From Leptodontidium sp. MPI-SDFR-AT-0119 (Eukaryota > Ascomycota > Leotiomycetes > Helotiales > Leptodontidiaceae), in assembly GCA_020726505.1 (NCBI GenBank), contig JAHLEZ010000001.1, forward strand, positions 4,960,001 to 5,024,000: 64,000 nt of DNA. The letters are read 5' to 3'. Below are positions 43,809 through 57,068 of this stretch, in pieces; within the stretch, counting starts at the first letter, position 1; every line of letters starts with the position of its first letter. The notes beneath the pieces are model-generated. The model saw nothing but the letters and a program-made list of their open reading frames with translations. It ran no database searches and had not been told where the DNA came from. The translations under genes and the position numbers were made by a program.

Positions 43809-46800
43809 TTTGGTGGGTTTTGTTGTGTTGTCTTTCTTGGGTGATGGTTGGTGGATGTGGAAGGCAAGTTAGTGGAGAGAGTTTTGTCTTGATTGTCCGA
43901 TTGGTCTTGTAGAGAAGATTGTGATCTGGATGATGAGGAGAGAAGTCGAATTCAATAGGGAGGGGAGGGGGTTCTTATAGAATTTCTATCTGCTTGTCTC
44001 TGATCTTCTCGGATCATCTTCATCGGTAGACTTTACCGTGTTTTGGTAAGAGTTTCTTGACCATAGAAGCTATGGCTTTGATCTACGGAGAGATACACAA
44101 CTAGTATAAAGGTTAAAACACGGTTAAGTGTTCGGAGACGGGAAGTTCGCCTTCTCAAAGAGGAATGATAGCTGGTGGTTCATCTTGTGGTACCAATCGA
44201 TGGGGTCATTGAGATAGCCTCTTGTTCAATCCAAGCCATGCTATCTTCTGAATTGAGTATGTGCAATGAAGTGTGATCAGCTGCCAAGGGGAGTCCTTTG
44301 ATGCTCGATGTAAACTAACATCTTGCAGGCAGTACTAAAAGAGACTTTAAAGCTGCAAGCCTCTCAGTTAGCTGGTAAGTCTTAATTGCCACTCCTTTTG
44401 GAGTGTTTCCCCGCCTTCAAAAATCGTTGAATACAGCAGTGACTTTGCATTTTTGCTGCGGCTGGAGATATCGCCCTCTTGAAGTCCCCTCTAGTAGAAG
44501 TTGTCACGAAGCACCTTCACACTTCTACAAACGAGAACTTACTTCTTGGACCAATACACAAGATCCCTTCTTAACATCAACGTGACTGTCCCCAACATAC
44601 CTTCGTACACGTCCCGCTCCCAAGACAGGCTTAGAGCGCCCTGAGGCTCCGTGTGGATCTTGGCACATGGCGGCTGCAAGCCAACCTCACTAACCCACAG
44701 AAGCGCGCTGCTGAAATCTCCACAAAACTGCCCTGCATTGCCGCAAAAGAGACGGGATGGGACTGGAGATTTCGGAGACTTTACCCCGCATGGGACACTA
44801 AACCGATGGATCCATTACTTGCCTGGTGCTCCGTAGAGGAAGACGGGACCATAATGGGAGAGAGGGGAATCGCGCAACGGGAAGGAACTTGATTGGCCCT
44901 GCTTTGTTGATCTGTGGGAATAAGGCTTGGTGTGTACCTGACATGAACTGATATCTAGGTGCAGGTAAGCTTAATTGGAATGGCAAGCTAGGCGAATTGG
45001 CTTTGGTGTTAGGGGTTGGGATTTGGAATGGTCGATGCATGGCTTTGTTCAGGTCGTGTGCCTCTCAAGGCCCAGTTCTGGTTGAATGAGGTTTCTTGAT
45101 TATTTGTTTCTTATGTTAAGAGGATCAAGTCTTAGTGTAAGAAATACGTTTTGTAGAACGGGAAAGTCGAAGATTGGGGTAAGCACAATGATTGTATTTT
45201 TCTGGTTCGAAGCCTGGAAGGTGTGCAGAAAGGAGCGCTCAGTTCGACAGATCGTTGTATTGGCACATGAAAGCCAAGGAAGGGTGGAAGTGCGCTTTTG
45301 CATGCAGTAGACTCGGAGATCCGGATAGGCTCGAGAACTGGGTTTTGATTTGTGCTCTGTCGAGAGAGGAACTTGAATTGAGTTGGGAAGTACACTAGGC
45401 CGTTTAGTAAAGCGGACTGATGCACTCGGGCCGCCTGCTTTCTAATTTAAATGTACTTGTGTAAGCGTACTGAACAGGAGCGCCAGCGAGACTTGGACTC
45501 TCATACAGAGAAGTGAAAATGGAAAGTGTTCCCTCAAGACAAGGTATGTAGAGTATGCTAGGGGTCTACAAAGACTTATCATCTCTCAGTCGGGTTCCCA
45601 ACGCTATCTTAAATCATCAGATAATTCCCAAGTGTTTCGATACACAAACAAGCAAACACAAGATCACTTTCCCCATCCACTCACCACTGCCATACTACCA
45701 CCCTCCTTCAGCCCTGCAGCACATACAAAAGCATAGGCGTAAACTAAATTCACCATACCCCGCACAAACTACAAACCCCAAGCTCCAATACATCAACACT
45801 CAGCTCACGAAGACAACAATGCATATCCCGCGGCCGGTAGCGAGAGCGGAGGGAGTCTAAGTTATAGCTTATAAATTTACCAAGACAGCGACAAGACGGG
45901 ACATATTAGAGCCATACCGCGGAGCGAAGATCCGTGAGTGGTCGAAGATCAGCGCTATTCAAGTCATGGGCTGGTTATCAGATCGTCTCAGCGGGAATGT
46001 GTTAGAGTAGAAAGAGAGGATGATGGAACGCTGTCTGATTTGATCTGCATTTCGTGGATTTCCTGGCAGTAGAAGGTAAAGGTTGAGAGTGATGGGGAAT
46101 GGATAGAGAAAGGGCTGATAGAGAGTGGTAAGATAGCGACGTTGAAGTTTAAAGACGCTGCTGGACCCAGGTTGGGAAGGGAGTCGGGAATCAGGTGCTG
46201 AGAGGTAGAGTTAGGATGTAGCAACAGAGGAGCAGGAGTGGCTGTCCTTAAGTTCAGCTATGCACCTTATGTGTCCGCTTTCTTGAACTTCTCTGCACTA
46301 CCGTAGACCCAAGTCACCACCTTGCTGCTCATGTATTTACTTCGCTGGCGTCAAGGCAATGAGACTTGTCTCTTCCCATATCTAGGTAGATTTAGCTGAC
46401 TTTCCGTGCCCATCCTCATATCTTGGTAAGGAAAGCACAGCACTAAACTTAAGTCTATCAGGACAGAGCCCTGTGCCTTGTGATTTAAGGGGAAGTGTAG
46501 AGGTAGATGGGGAAAGGTCATCATGTCGCACTGGTGGTGCATTATGCGCAGCGAGATGTAAATTTGGAACTTGGAAGACGCTTTAAACCGACGACGAGAT
46601 TTCCTCGACGGTGCGATGGGGTCGCTTGGCGGGTGAGGTGAGGTGATGTGCGGAGAAGGAAACATTTAGTTTTGTCCTGACAGTGATCTTCATGTTGAGG
46701 TTGATGTTGAGGTGAGGGGCTGATGAGTGAAAGGTAATTGGGTTAGATGAATAAACGACGGAAGGGTTGAATGTGATCGGTATTTCAGGATGAAGATACC

Positions 46801-49800
46801 TTAGGATAAAGTGCTAAATGCGGGATTCTCTCAAGTCATCTCGTTTATCATGCTGGAAATTCTCCTCCTCGGCGCACACTTTCTCATTCATAGAAATGTC
46901 ATCTTTCCCTCGCCTGAAGGACAAATCGTACTTCTCGTATAAGAGGAAGGGGAAAGATAGAGAGAGAGAGAGAGAACGTTTGACGAATGTACTGTACTAT
47001 GCTCAACATCCAAGAATTCCCCACCGAGTGAGAGGCTGTAAATACGATAATAAGCGACAATATGAGAAGCAGAGTAGTGCAGCGCAGAGATAAAAAGTAA
47101 TACATAACTCGAGTAATTAAATTTCAAGTTGAATATGGAGAAGACTTCCTTCCACCACTGCCCAGGAAAGTAAATCAGTTGAGATTGAGGGGACTGGAAA
47201 GGGGCTTCTCGGCTCCCTACAACATGAGGTCTATAGGTGGTTTGGAAATTGTGATATATAGCCCCGATTTAATGATCTAGTGCTGTCTTCAATACGCTTA
47301 CTGCTCTTTCTGTTTACTGACTTACTTGAGAAGACTCCGCCATCAAGCAACTGCAAAGTGAATCAAAACGCCTCGATTCAAGATTCCGATCTTTTGATAA
47401 CAAAAGGTACATGAGACTTCAAGTACAAGCCTCAAAAATAAATAAAACAGCCAAGGTGCTGAAAAGACATTAACCAGTTAACAGACCAGTCACGTGGTTT
47501 CACATGACACAACTTCGAGTTTCTTTCCCCCCCCCCTAACGGCTCAGTTGCATTTGCAATCTGCTGCCAGAAAAAAACGACCACTACTCGCAAGGAAATG
47601 CGAATACGAATACCAAGAAAAAAACAAGAAAATATTCCAAAGCCAAAATTGATTCAGATCAACAAAGCACAGCCCAGACGCCGCCAAAAACTTAAAACTC
47701 TCCTTTTCTCTTTCCCCGCTAACTGAAACGAAAAACGATGCGATGGGCTGGGCTGGGATGACATCATTGCCGAGCCGGGCTGCATCGCATTGCTTCGTAA
47801 AAATAGAAAGTAACTGTACCCACGCCACGGACTACGCCCACATCCCGAACCGATCTTTGATTGGGGGGTCGGGATGTGGAGGAGAACTCTCACATCGGGT
47901 CGCTTAATAGATGGTGGTGCATTGGGGAGGTGAGAAGGTTTACGCGTGGCATGAATTCGGGAGTTGGGGGTGGATCTGCAACTACTTCTGCAACTGGATT
48001 TGGATTTGGAAGGGAGGGGAGGGGTTAAGCCTTTTTGGTCTTTTGATGCTTTGAGAGAGGGAGGGGTTGTTGACGGTTTGGTTTGAATTGTTGCGAGTAC
48101 CTAGGTATGTCTGTGGGGTTTATTTTTCTGAGAGGAGATCGGAAGGTTTACAGTAGGTATGATATGATATGATGTGTGAATGATAGGTAGGTAGGTACAG
48201 GAGGTGTGAAGGTGTTAAGAAGGAGGGAGGATTTGTCGAGGTACGAAGTGAGTGGGTGGGTGGTGAGAGGATTGATTGGTAGGGGTGTTTGTTTGTTGAT
48301 AGCAAATAAACTATAAATCCTCATCTTGGTAACTTATGGTATGACATGATATGATCTGATGTCATTGGTCATCGGTGTGATCTTCGCATTTGTCTGTACT
48401 CTATCTATAAGGTTATGGAGAGAAGCGAAGTGCAAGTAATTTACCAAAAGCATACTGTAAATACCGAAGTGATTGACCTACCTTAAGGCTTTAAGATGGG
48501 GAAATCGTACCGGTTGTCTTTGAGATCGGCATGATGTACCGTACTGTATTGAAAGGTGACGATGGGCTGGACTGGACTGGGTTGGGAAGAACTTTACATC
48601 GTACTTCACTTCACTTCACTTCACCGTGACTTTGGATTTGAATTTGGATTTAGCTTCGCTGGAGACCCGAATGTTCACCGCTATAGTATAATTGTGTTCC
48701 CACCCAGTTCGGAGCTTGAAGAGGAGGAGGAAGGAAGGAGAGTTTATCGGGTTCGGATATACTTGCTTTGTGACCGTTCGACTGACTTACTGGAACTAGA
48801 AGTAGTGCTGGACCGACCTGTGAGAGGGGAGTTTTAGGTTTACGGGAGAACTGATGTCTTTTTGAGCTTTTGCTTTGCGGTTAGTTGAGTTAATTGGATA
48901 TCGAGAATATCGAGGAAGGAAGTCCAGGACCTATCGATCATGAGGGTTAATTTTTGAAGCGAGGACGAGAGGAACTGGCCTAACAATTTCGAGAATCGAG
49001 AATCGATGATAAGCAGGTGATACTGGAGAAACCAACTGCCCATACCTAGGTAAACGACCTAGCGAAGTGGACGTGAAAGGGAAAGAAACAAACATTGCGT
49101 GTCCAACTCCATCAGCATTATACGTGTAGGTATATGAAGAGGAAACATATCATAGCATGAAAGAAACTACTCTGTAGTGAGTTAGTTTGCTGGCGTTGGC
49201 TGGCGTGCAGAGACTATTTTTTTCGTCTTACTACGAAGTATTCCAGTTTCTATGGTGGTAAGGTTACGGAGGGGTAATTTCAAGGTTTCTATTTTTCGCA
49301 AGCGGGATTGCTTGCGTGTTGTAAGGCTGATTTCTGAATGAGGGGGGGTGGAAGGAAGCGGCAGTGAAGCGTGGACGAGGGAGGCGTCGAGCGTCGAGCA
49401 CCTCTCAGCTATGCTGGGGTGGTGATGGTGTCGGAGAAAGGGTCCTGATGAGGCTCGGGACCGATGGTTTGGTTTGAAGTTTGGGATGGAATTATTATTG
49501 TGAGGGAGGGAGGGGAGGTTGCATGATATGGAGTGGGGTGATTTGATGTGATGTGATAGATGAGCTTGAAGTTGTTTTATGTATGCCGTGGTTCTGGATG
49601 CTTGAATTAATCTTTCCCTGGTTTGGGATGGGTGGAAGTTTGGAAAGAACGGAGGATGTCAAGCTTTGGGGAAGGGTCTGGAAACTCCCACTCGGAGGTT
49701 TCGTGAGGATCTTCTTAGTTGTGATGGATGATCTGTCGTCTGATTTTCATGAAGTGATGGATGGGAGTTGTGAAACGTGAGATCCTCGGTTGTTGGTAGG

Positions 49801-50719
49801 TAAATGAGGGCTTCTTGTTTTGGTTTCTGAAAAGAGCAAGGAGAGGTAGATTTCATGTCTGGTCTATTCTTCTAAACTGTTGTTGACTTCGCAACATTCC
49901 CGAGAGAACCCGGACCGAGATTTCGGTTTTAGTGATGAAGATACTCGAGTACCGTACCGAGATTTCGAGATACCTCTCATCTCATCCCTTGTCAACCCCT
50001 ATTCATGATCTCCATCTCCTCCCTCCTTATCATCGGAGGATTTTCCTCATCGCGATGCTTAAATTATGCAATTCAAGTCTCCTCCCTCCGTGCCCACAGA
50101 GTAGTATATCACACAACGGCATTTCCCGTTTTCAGATTTTTCATAGGGAGGGAGAGGTCCAGAGTTGAAACGTGAAACAAAAAGTGGTGATGTGATGATG
50201 CTATTTTGGTGAACGTCCACCTTGAAGGAAGGTTTGATGTCCCCCTCAAGTCTGGCTGGATGTGGCAAGGCCGTAGAAGCTTTGAGAGAAGAGATGAAGA
50301 AGAATCCACTTGCCGATGAGGTCTTGGCAGGAGACGTGGTTAGGTCAGCAGCTCGATGGTCAGATTGTCCAATGGGGAGAGGACGGAGAAAGGCTGAATG
50401 TCGGGGATGAGTTGATCCATTTCCTCTGAAGGTTCTTTGATTGGATGAATCTTGGCGAATCTCCCTGTCCCGAGCAGCTGTCTCTCTGGCCCTGTTGTTG
50501 TCTGGACCGTTGAGTTTGGCTGGGAGAGCTGGTCCTTGCCACGCGGCGGATCTCTGGGAGAGGAGAATTGGAGACAGGAGGGAAGGGAAATGCGAGGAAG
50601 AGCTGCTGTGAATGGTCGGTTCGTTCCACTTCTTTTGCTTCCGTCCCTGTTTTGCTGCGGGAGGGGGGCAGTGCATTCTGTGCATTCTGTGCATCACTGC
50701 CAGGGCTTGCCAGTGCATG
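43809..50719. other. 6.9-kb gene-poor region upstream of the bZIP gene
   Basis: No gene could be supported. Simple repeats are common: an AG run at 46959-46974, ATGAT-type repeats near 48157-48180 and 48338-48360, and CACTT repeats near 48605-48625. An ATG-poor CA-rich stretch at 45558-45818 ends at a 13-codon ORF (45819-45860) and could be the leader of an unrecognised small gene. A 284-codon minus-strand ORF (50059-50913) starts without an ATG and has no recognisable domain. Confidence 0.55.
46959..46974. repeat. (AG)8 microsatellite
   Basis: Eight AG units in a row within the gene-poor region. Confidence 0.9.
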
Positions 50720-51464
50720 ACCGAGGAGTGTCTCGAAAAGACAGCAGCCAGTCGATACAGCCAATAGGACGCCTCGCTTGACCCTGGAAGCTCCGACTGT
50801 CCGACGGGGCAGGGCTCAGTCAAGATTGATTCCAGCTCCATCCCTTCAAACGATCTTGCCTTTTGTAGACAGCTGCTCGCACCATTTATTTGAACGGCCT
50901 TTTCCTCTCTCAAGTCCGCTCCGATCGCTCTGTTCTCTATTCAACCTCCGTCACCACTCTTCACCCACTCACTGCCTCACTGCCTCACTCACTACTCACT
51001 CTCATCAACAATCATCAATATCAACATCAACATCAACATCAACACCATTCAGTAGCAACCATTTGATTGACTTGCTCATCTCAATACCACATCACCTCAC
51101 CTCACTCACCTCACCTCACTCACCTCACAGCCCCAATCTCGCATTCCTCCAGCCAAAGCCACGGGAATACGAAGCGAACTAACTAAACTCTGCTGCGGAC
51201 GGATTCAAACAAGCACCCAAGACTCGCTTCCGTCGGACCTTCTCGCATTGGCGCTTCCGCAGGCCACGCGTCCCCTGGTCGAGCCTGACAAGTCTCATCA
51301 GGCACCCAAATCCCTCTTCTCCCCTCGACTACCACCTCGCTTCCCAAACATCTTCCCTCTCACCACCACCACCACCACCAACTTACGCCTTCGAAGAAAC
51401 AATCTTCGAAAACCCACCGAACCATCTCGACATCTCCAAACTACTCTTATCACAGCCGGCAGCA
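50720..51464 (+). promoter_or_regulatory. 745-nt ATG-free leader/promoter of the bZIP gene
   Basis: No ATG occurs on the plus strand from 50720 to the start codon at 51465; about 11-12 would be expected. The sequence is rich in CA/CT repeats (CATCAA units at 51017-51045, CACCTCACT units at 51090-51128, CACC units at 51361-51380). This is the mark of a long 5' UTR kept clear of upstream starts, unlike Gcn4-type leaders that use uORFs. Confidence 0.6.
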
Positions 51465-53244
51465 ATGTCCACTCAATCACAACAGTCGACCTCGATGTCG
51501 CATTCCAATTCACAGGCTTCTTGCCACGATCCCTTGGACTCGCTGGTGGACTTCTCTGAGTACGATAAATTGTCCTATCAATCACCATCCATCTCGCCAT
51601 CTGCCACCAAGAGCCAATTCACATCGAGAGCCGTCTCGAACACTCCTGCCACTCTCCCATCCAGCAGTCAACCCGATCTCAGCGGTCCAAGTCACAACTA
51701 TGGCATGTACAAGCAACAAACCGGCATTCCCCAAGGGGCCGTCGCCAGCACCTTGGCCATCAACCAGATGAACCAGTTCGGGTTCTCGGATGGTTATCTA
51801 TCGGGCTTCAACCCAAGCGATGAGTTTGTCGACTTTGGAACCGCTCCAAATCAGACCGGATTTGCCGATATGGATATGGAGTTTGATTCACCAAAGCCTG
51901 AACCTGCCTTCTTCTACCCAGAAGCATCACCAGAGTTCATCAACCCTCAATCCACCATTTCCACCCCAGCTGTTCTGCCAACACAAACAAGCAACGTCGG
52001 TCGTCTCTGGCCTGGCATGCATCAACAACAAGCTGCTCTCGCCAAGGCTCAAGCCCAACAGAAGCAACAACAACAAATCATCCAACAGCAACGTCAAAAC
52101 GCCATGGTCGGACAACAGAAGCCGGCTCAACGTCAAAGAGGATCTCAAGTCACAGACCCTATTGTCGAGGAGAAGATCTCTCAACTGCTGAACTCGATGA
52201 GACACAGCAGTGTTGGTAGCGACGAGACCTCGAACAATGGCAACAACATGTCCCACGTCCAGCGTGCACGAAAGGATGAGGAAGATATGGATGAGGATGA
52301 GAGGCTACTTGCTAGTGAAGAGGGAAAGAAGCTCAGCAGCAAGGAGCGAAGACAACTCCGAAACAAGGTTTCCGCACGCGCTTTCCGATCAAGAAGGAAG
52401 GGTAAGTACCGCCATCGCCAGGTTCAGATACAATTGCTAACCCGTCATAGAATACATTGGCCAACTTGAAGGCGAGATCGCAGTCAAGGTCAACGAAAAT
52501 ACCGATCTCCGTGCCCAGAACAGAGCTTTGATGGAGGAGAACACCCGTCTTTCGGATCTCACTCGCATGCTCCTCTCATCACCATCATTCTCTGGTTTCC
52601 TCGATACTCTTGCATCCAACCCAGCCGCTGCTCAAACCGCACAAGCTGTCCAGCAACAACCCCAACAAGTTGAGCAACAACCTCAACGTGTGCGAAAAGA
52701 CGTCAACCCATACGGTGCACAGCAACAACAAATGCAGCAACAACACATTGGCATGACCATGATCCCAGAACAAACCATGGACTTCTCCATGCTTGATCTC
52801 AACAGCGCATACTCTTACCAACCTCAAGTCTTCTCCGTGCTCAGCCTCCCAGAGACCATTCTCGATACCGAGACCTTGTCCGGAAAGAGCTCTAACTTCT
52901 CCACATCCACCAGCGATGCCGAGAAGGTTGAGCTCCCAAAGATCGAGCGCATGCCCGTCTCCGAGCCAGAGAAATTCGAGCTCTCCGTCGTCGTGGACGA
53001 AGAGTTCGATGCCGACCCAGCATTTGCTCTGTTCTCTACACCTGTCTCCGCATCTACCACAGAACCCAAGCAAGATCTCGACCTCAGTTTCCTCGCCAAC
53101 CTTTCAATCAAGCCATCGCAATACGAACTCGTCACCAAGACCGACGACGCTGCATCTGACGCTGCGTTCCGACGCGTCGAGAGACTCGCGAGGGATATGG
53201 ATGCTTGTGTTGAGCGACTGATGTCCTTGACCATGCACCTTTAG
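51465..53244 (+). CDS. bZIP transcription factor, MeaB-type candidate
   Basis: Exons 51465-52401 and 52451-53244 give 576 aa. A Ser/Gln/Pro-rich N-terminal half includes a polyQ region (QQKQQQQIIQQQRQ). The basic region KERRQLRNKVSARAFRSRRK (about residues 293-312) carries the NxxSARAFRSRR DNA-contact signature and is split from the leucine zipper by a 49-nt intron at its very end. The zipper reads EYIGQLEGEIAVK and continues with LRAQNRALMEEN. The following MLLSSPSFSGFLDTL block and the C-terminal ERLARDMDACVERL helix resemble, from memory, fungal MeaB regulators, which repress nitrogen-scavenging genes under rich nitrogen. That subgroup call is a guess; the bZIP call is certain. The start codon is the first ATG after a 745-nt ATG-free leader. 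Confidence 0.93.
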
Positions 53245-55335
53245 TCTCTCCAGTCTCCTTGTCTTTGCTTGCTTGCTGCGATTTAGCGTGGGTCAACTAT
53301 CTGTGCTTGTCTTCAATGACGCACATCGGCGTTCTATCTTATCATCACCACAACTCTACTTGCCATTTGAGCTTGTACTCTTCTCATTTGTCTTTTGATC
53401 AGGCTGCTTTCTATCGGGAGAGGATTGTAAGAAGGATTGGATGAAAGTGCTTTATCTTTTGGGATGGGATTAGGGAATGGGTTGGATTTGGGATTCAAGC
53501 GAGCGATACAGACGGGCAACAGAAGTTAACTATCTTCGACGTCTATAGTTTTATGATCTTTCTTGCTTTCAACTGCGCATATATTATAGAAAAACTTTTC
53601 CCAAGCTGTAGCCTGAGAACCAACTCAAATCACAATCAAAACAATACAAAAAAAACACTCATAATTGTTAAGAATCTTCTTTAACCTTCTTCGACATGTG
53701 ATATTATTTAATTCAATCTGATCTTCAATTTCCTAAACGAAAGTCACGAGGTACCTGCACTAACCAATCTAGGTCTTTGATGAAATGTGTGTTTCTATTT
53801 CCGTCCTTCGATAATCTAAAACCTCATCTCCGTTCACTATGCGAGCCTGCACTAGGTTAAATCAATATTTGAATAACACGAGCCCCTCTTCTCTCCTTCC
53901 TTTGATTGTGAATATGAGAAACATAGAGAGATAGACAAATGAGAGAGCAGAAGGGGGGAGAATGGAGATTCTTTTGTTGCATGTCGCATGCTGGGCAATC
54001 TATTTTTTTCTCTTCTTCTTCTTCTTCTTCTTCTTCCTATATGAGCTGGTGGGGATTAGTTGTCTTTATTGTTATGGATGGGATGAGTTAGGTCGGTAAG
54101 GTAAGGTAATTTACAGTCTCTCTCTCACAGGAACAATTAAGAATGCGCAAAAGCCTGTAAGCTAGCTAATTTGGTTTAAATCAGCTCAGAAACGCCTTAT
54201 CCAAGTAATTTCCTGACCGGCTCTTAATCATCTATCTCTAGGTTAATAATATACCTGGGGGTGAACGAGTGAGTGTATGATCACCGAATAAGGCATAGAA
54301 AAAATCATTAAATTCAACGAATAGGACTTCTTTCTTCCTTCCTTCGATTGCAAATCTCCCTCCACAAACCCCTTTGAAATTTCTTGATCTTGGCGCGAAG
54401 GGACTGGAGGTCGGTGGGTTTACCTGGTAAGGTACAGTAAGGGAGGAATGAAGGAAGGAAGGACGGAAGGGGTGTGTGAGTGAGTGAGTGGGTTAGTAGG
54501 TAAGCAACAACACCCTTCGCATACCCTATCCCATCCCATCGAATGAACGATTGATTGATGGATCGCTTTTGCTTATTGTAAAGATCTTTGCTTCATTACA
54601 GTAAGTAAGTATTCTTACCTCTCTTTGAGGTGTAAATTGACAGTTTGTTAGGAACTTGAAATAAGTACTAAACTAAATAAGTGATTTATTTCCTAGGTAC
54701 AAGTACCTCACCCTACCTACCCTACCGTACCCTACCTAGTTATAATCTTTTACATTCGTCAGTAGTTGGGTTAGTTAGCATTTTCGTAATGAGCATGTAA
54801 GTAAGCATGTCCTGAGTCTTCATTTCCTCAACCGGATGGATGGATGGATGGAACGGCAGGGAGGGAAGAAGGGAGGTTTGCTTACGCCTCACTTGTACCT
54901 CTCGCCCACTCCTCTCATCTCGTCTGCACTGCACTGCATCGTCTCGTCTGCATCTCGCCTCGCCTCACCTCGCCTCGGCTCCCCGAATAGGAGAGACGAG
55001 GAATCGAAAAGCTCACTCCCGGGTCCCGTCGACTTAATCGGCCCGGCGCGCTTTGCTTTTGGAGGATTTCTTTCTCTTTCTTCTTCGGAAGGTGGATGGA
55101 TGTGGTGTGGTGGATATATTGGGTGCGGTGTGATGTCTTGGGATTCAATGGGGTGAAAATACTTCTATCACTTTACGTCAAGTGAGAAGGGCCTATTGCC
55201 TTTTCTTTCGAGTTTTACCTCACGCTGTAAATACATACAATTCGTCGCTGGCTGCTAATACAACAAGTGGAAATATGCTTTGAGAGAAAAGCCCGAGCAA
55301 AGACTTTTTAAAGAATATCTTTTGGTAATCTAATC
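53245..55335. other. Intergenic with simple repeats, no gene seen
   Basis: 3' flanks of the bZIP gene (+) and amidase (-). It holds a CTT repeat at about 54010-54035, GAAG/GGAA repeats near 54450-54472, GTGA repeats near 54474-54492, and GGAT repeats near 54836-54851. No supported gene. Confidence 0.65.
54010..54035. repeat. (CTT)n microsatellite
   Basis: About eight CTT units in a row downstream of the bZIP gene. Confidence 0.85.
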
Positions 55336-57068
55336 TTACAACTTTGCGCGAGATCCACCATCATTCTTCTGTAAAATGTTATCAATGTACGCCATCGCTT
55401 GGTACAATCTCTTTTCTTGCTGCCTCGGCGCGATAACTTGGATAGATAGCTTGGTGTTGAGGTAAACTTTCCTGTCGATGGTTTTCTCATCCCCTGGGAC
55501 AGTGATTAGCCCATAGATTATGATATGAATTGAACAGAGTAGTGAAACTTACACAATTCCCTGTTAATTTTATCCCACGGACCCAAAGCCTTCTCACCTC
55601 CGATCTCTCCCTTCAAATCATTCTCCTCAAAATCCTTAACTGGCACAGTTCCAGCCGGATAATCCATCAGCACGAAACTACTTGTGTACCCGACGCTATT
55701 CCAGCGGTCGATAGGTGGAACGGGATGTGGAGCGACAGGACAAATCACCGCATCGACCTGCCTCCCTGTCTTTGGGTCCCTCCAGATCTTCAACATCTTA
55801 GTCTCCAATTCTGTTCTCTGAGCTTGAATATCCATCAAGCGATCCGTTGGCATGTGTTTGCCTCTTCGCATCCTAGTACTCAACCAGTTGATCAACGGCT
55901 CGCCTGTTGATTCAAGTAGGTCGAATATAGTGTTTCCACCTTCGATGCCAAAGAATTTGTTTGCTAGTGACTGCGACTTCTGAAATGCTGGCGCCGAGAT
56001 CTCGATGACTTCAACGCCAGAGGCACGGAGCGCGGCAACGGTTTCGTCGAGAATCTTGTTGATAGGAGGAAGTGGTGTGACGACACCGTCTGTCCTAAGA
56101 ACACCCAAAAGGGGCTTCTTCTGTATCGAACCCTGTTCATCCCATAATCCATAGGCCAGACTTGGATCTCGATCCCAGGGCCTGGCATTGGATACAGCTC
56201 GGAGGAAAAGCTCACAATCTCTCATACTGACGGCAATGGGCCCAGCACTGGCAGTCAAGCCAATCCTGCTTGCTCCCTCTCTAGCACCACTTTCCTGCCC
56301 TACGTAGGGAATTCGCTGTGCGCTTGGCTTGATCCCATACAGTCCATTGCACATAGCTGGAATACGGATACTACCTCCAATATCCGTCCCAACTCCTAGA
56401 ACACTTCCACGCATGCCAATCAACGCGCCTTCACCACCGGAACTCCCTCCCGCAGTAACCTTCCTATTCCTCGGATTCAGCACCCGTCCGAAAACATTAT
56501 TATCCGAATCCAAGGCGGACAAAGTCTGCGGAACATTCGTCTTGCAATACAAAACGGCACCTAGTTCGAGAAGTATATCAACCAACAAAGAATTCTCCGT
56601 CGCGGGTTTCCCAACTAGGCTCGCGATCCCGATACTAGCATCGTATCCCTTGACTTTGAATGTATCTTTCAATGAGATTGGCACGCCGTGGAGTGGCCCT
56701 ACTGGTTTCCCTGTGCGTTTGTATTCTGCGTCGAGGAATTTTGCGCGCTTGATGGCGTCTTCGAAGAATATCTCAGTGAGGCAGTTGCAGACTTGTTGAG
56801 CTATAGCTGCGCGTTTGCAGAATGCGATTGTGACTTCTTCGGCTGTGAGATTGCGGGAACGAATGGCTTCGGCTAGTGATGTGGCGTCGTGGGAGGAGGT
56901 TATAGATAGTTCGTGTGAGGTGAGAATACCGGAGGTTTGAGGGACTGAACGGACATCGAGGACGTCTGGGGTTGGAGGTGACTTCAGGAGCCAGGCGGAG
57001 GGGATTTTCGAATGGAGCTCGGCGCTCTTGCGCTGAGCAATTGCTTTCCAGGGAGCTTCGGATGCCAT
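55336..57068 (-). CDS. Amidase-signature enzyme (acetamidase-like)
   Basis: Minus-strand exons 57068-55553 and 55493-55336 give 557 aa (59-nt intron). The Ser-cisSer-Lys catalytic triad is intact: Lys134 in GVPISLKDTF, the cis-Ser in TAGGSSGGEGA (Ser209) and the nucleophile Ser233 in GTDIGGSIRIPA. The 24-residue Ser spacing is the same as in fatty-acid amide hydrolase. Fungal members of this size (AmdS group) hydrolyse acetamide or other short amides to a carboxylate and ammonia, feeding nitrogen and carbon metabolism. No signal peptide, so cytosolic. The last exon supplies the usual C-terminal end (QVIAPRQQEKRLYQAMAYID); without it the frame would end in ten unrelated residues. Substrate specificity is unknown. 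Confidence 0.95.
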
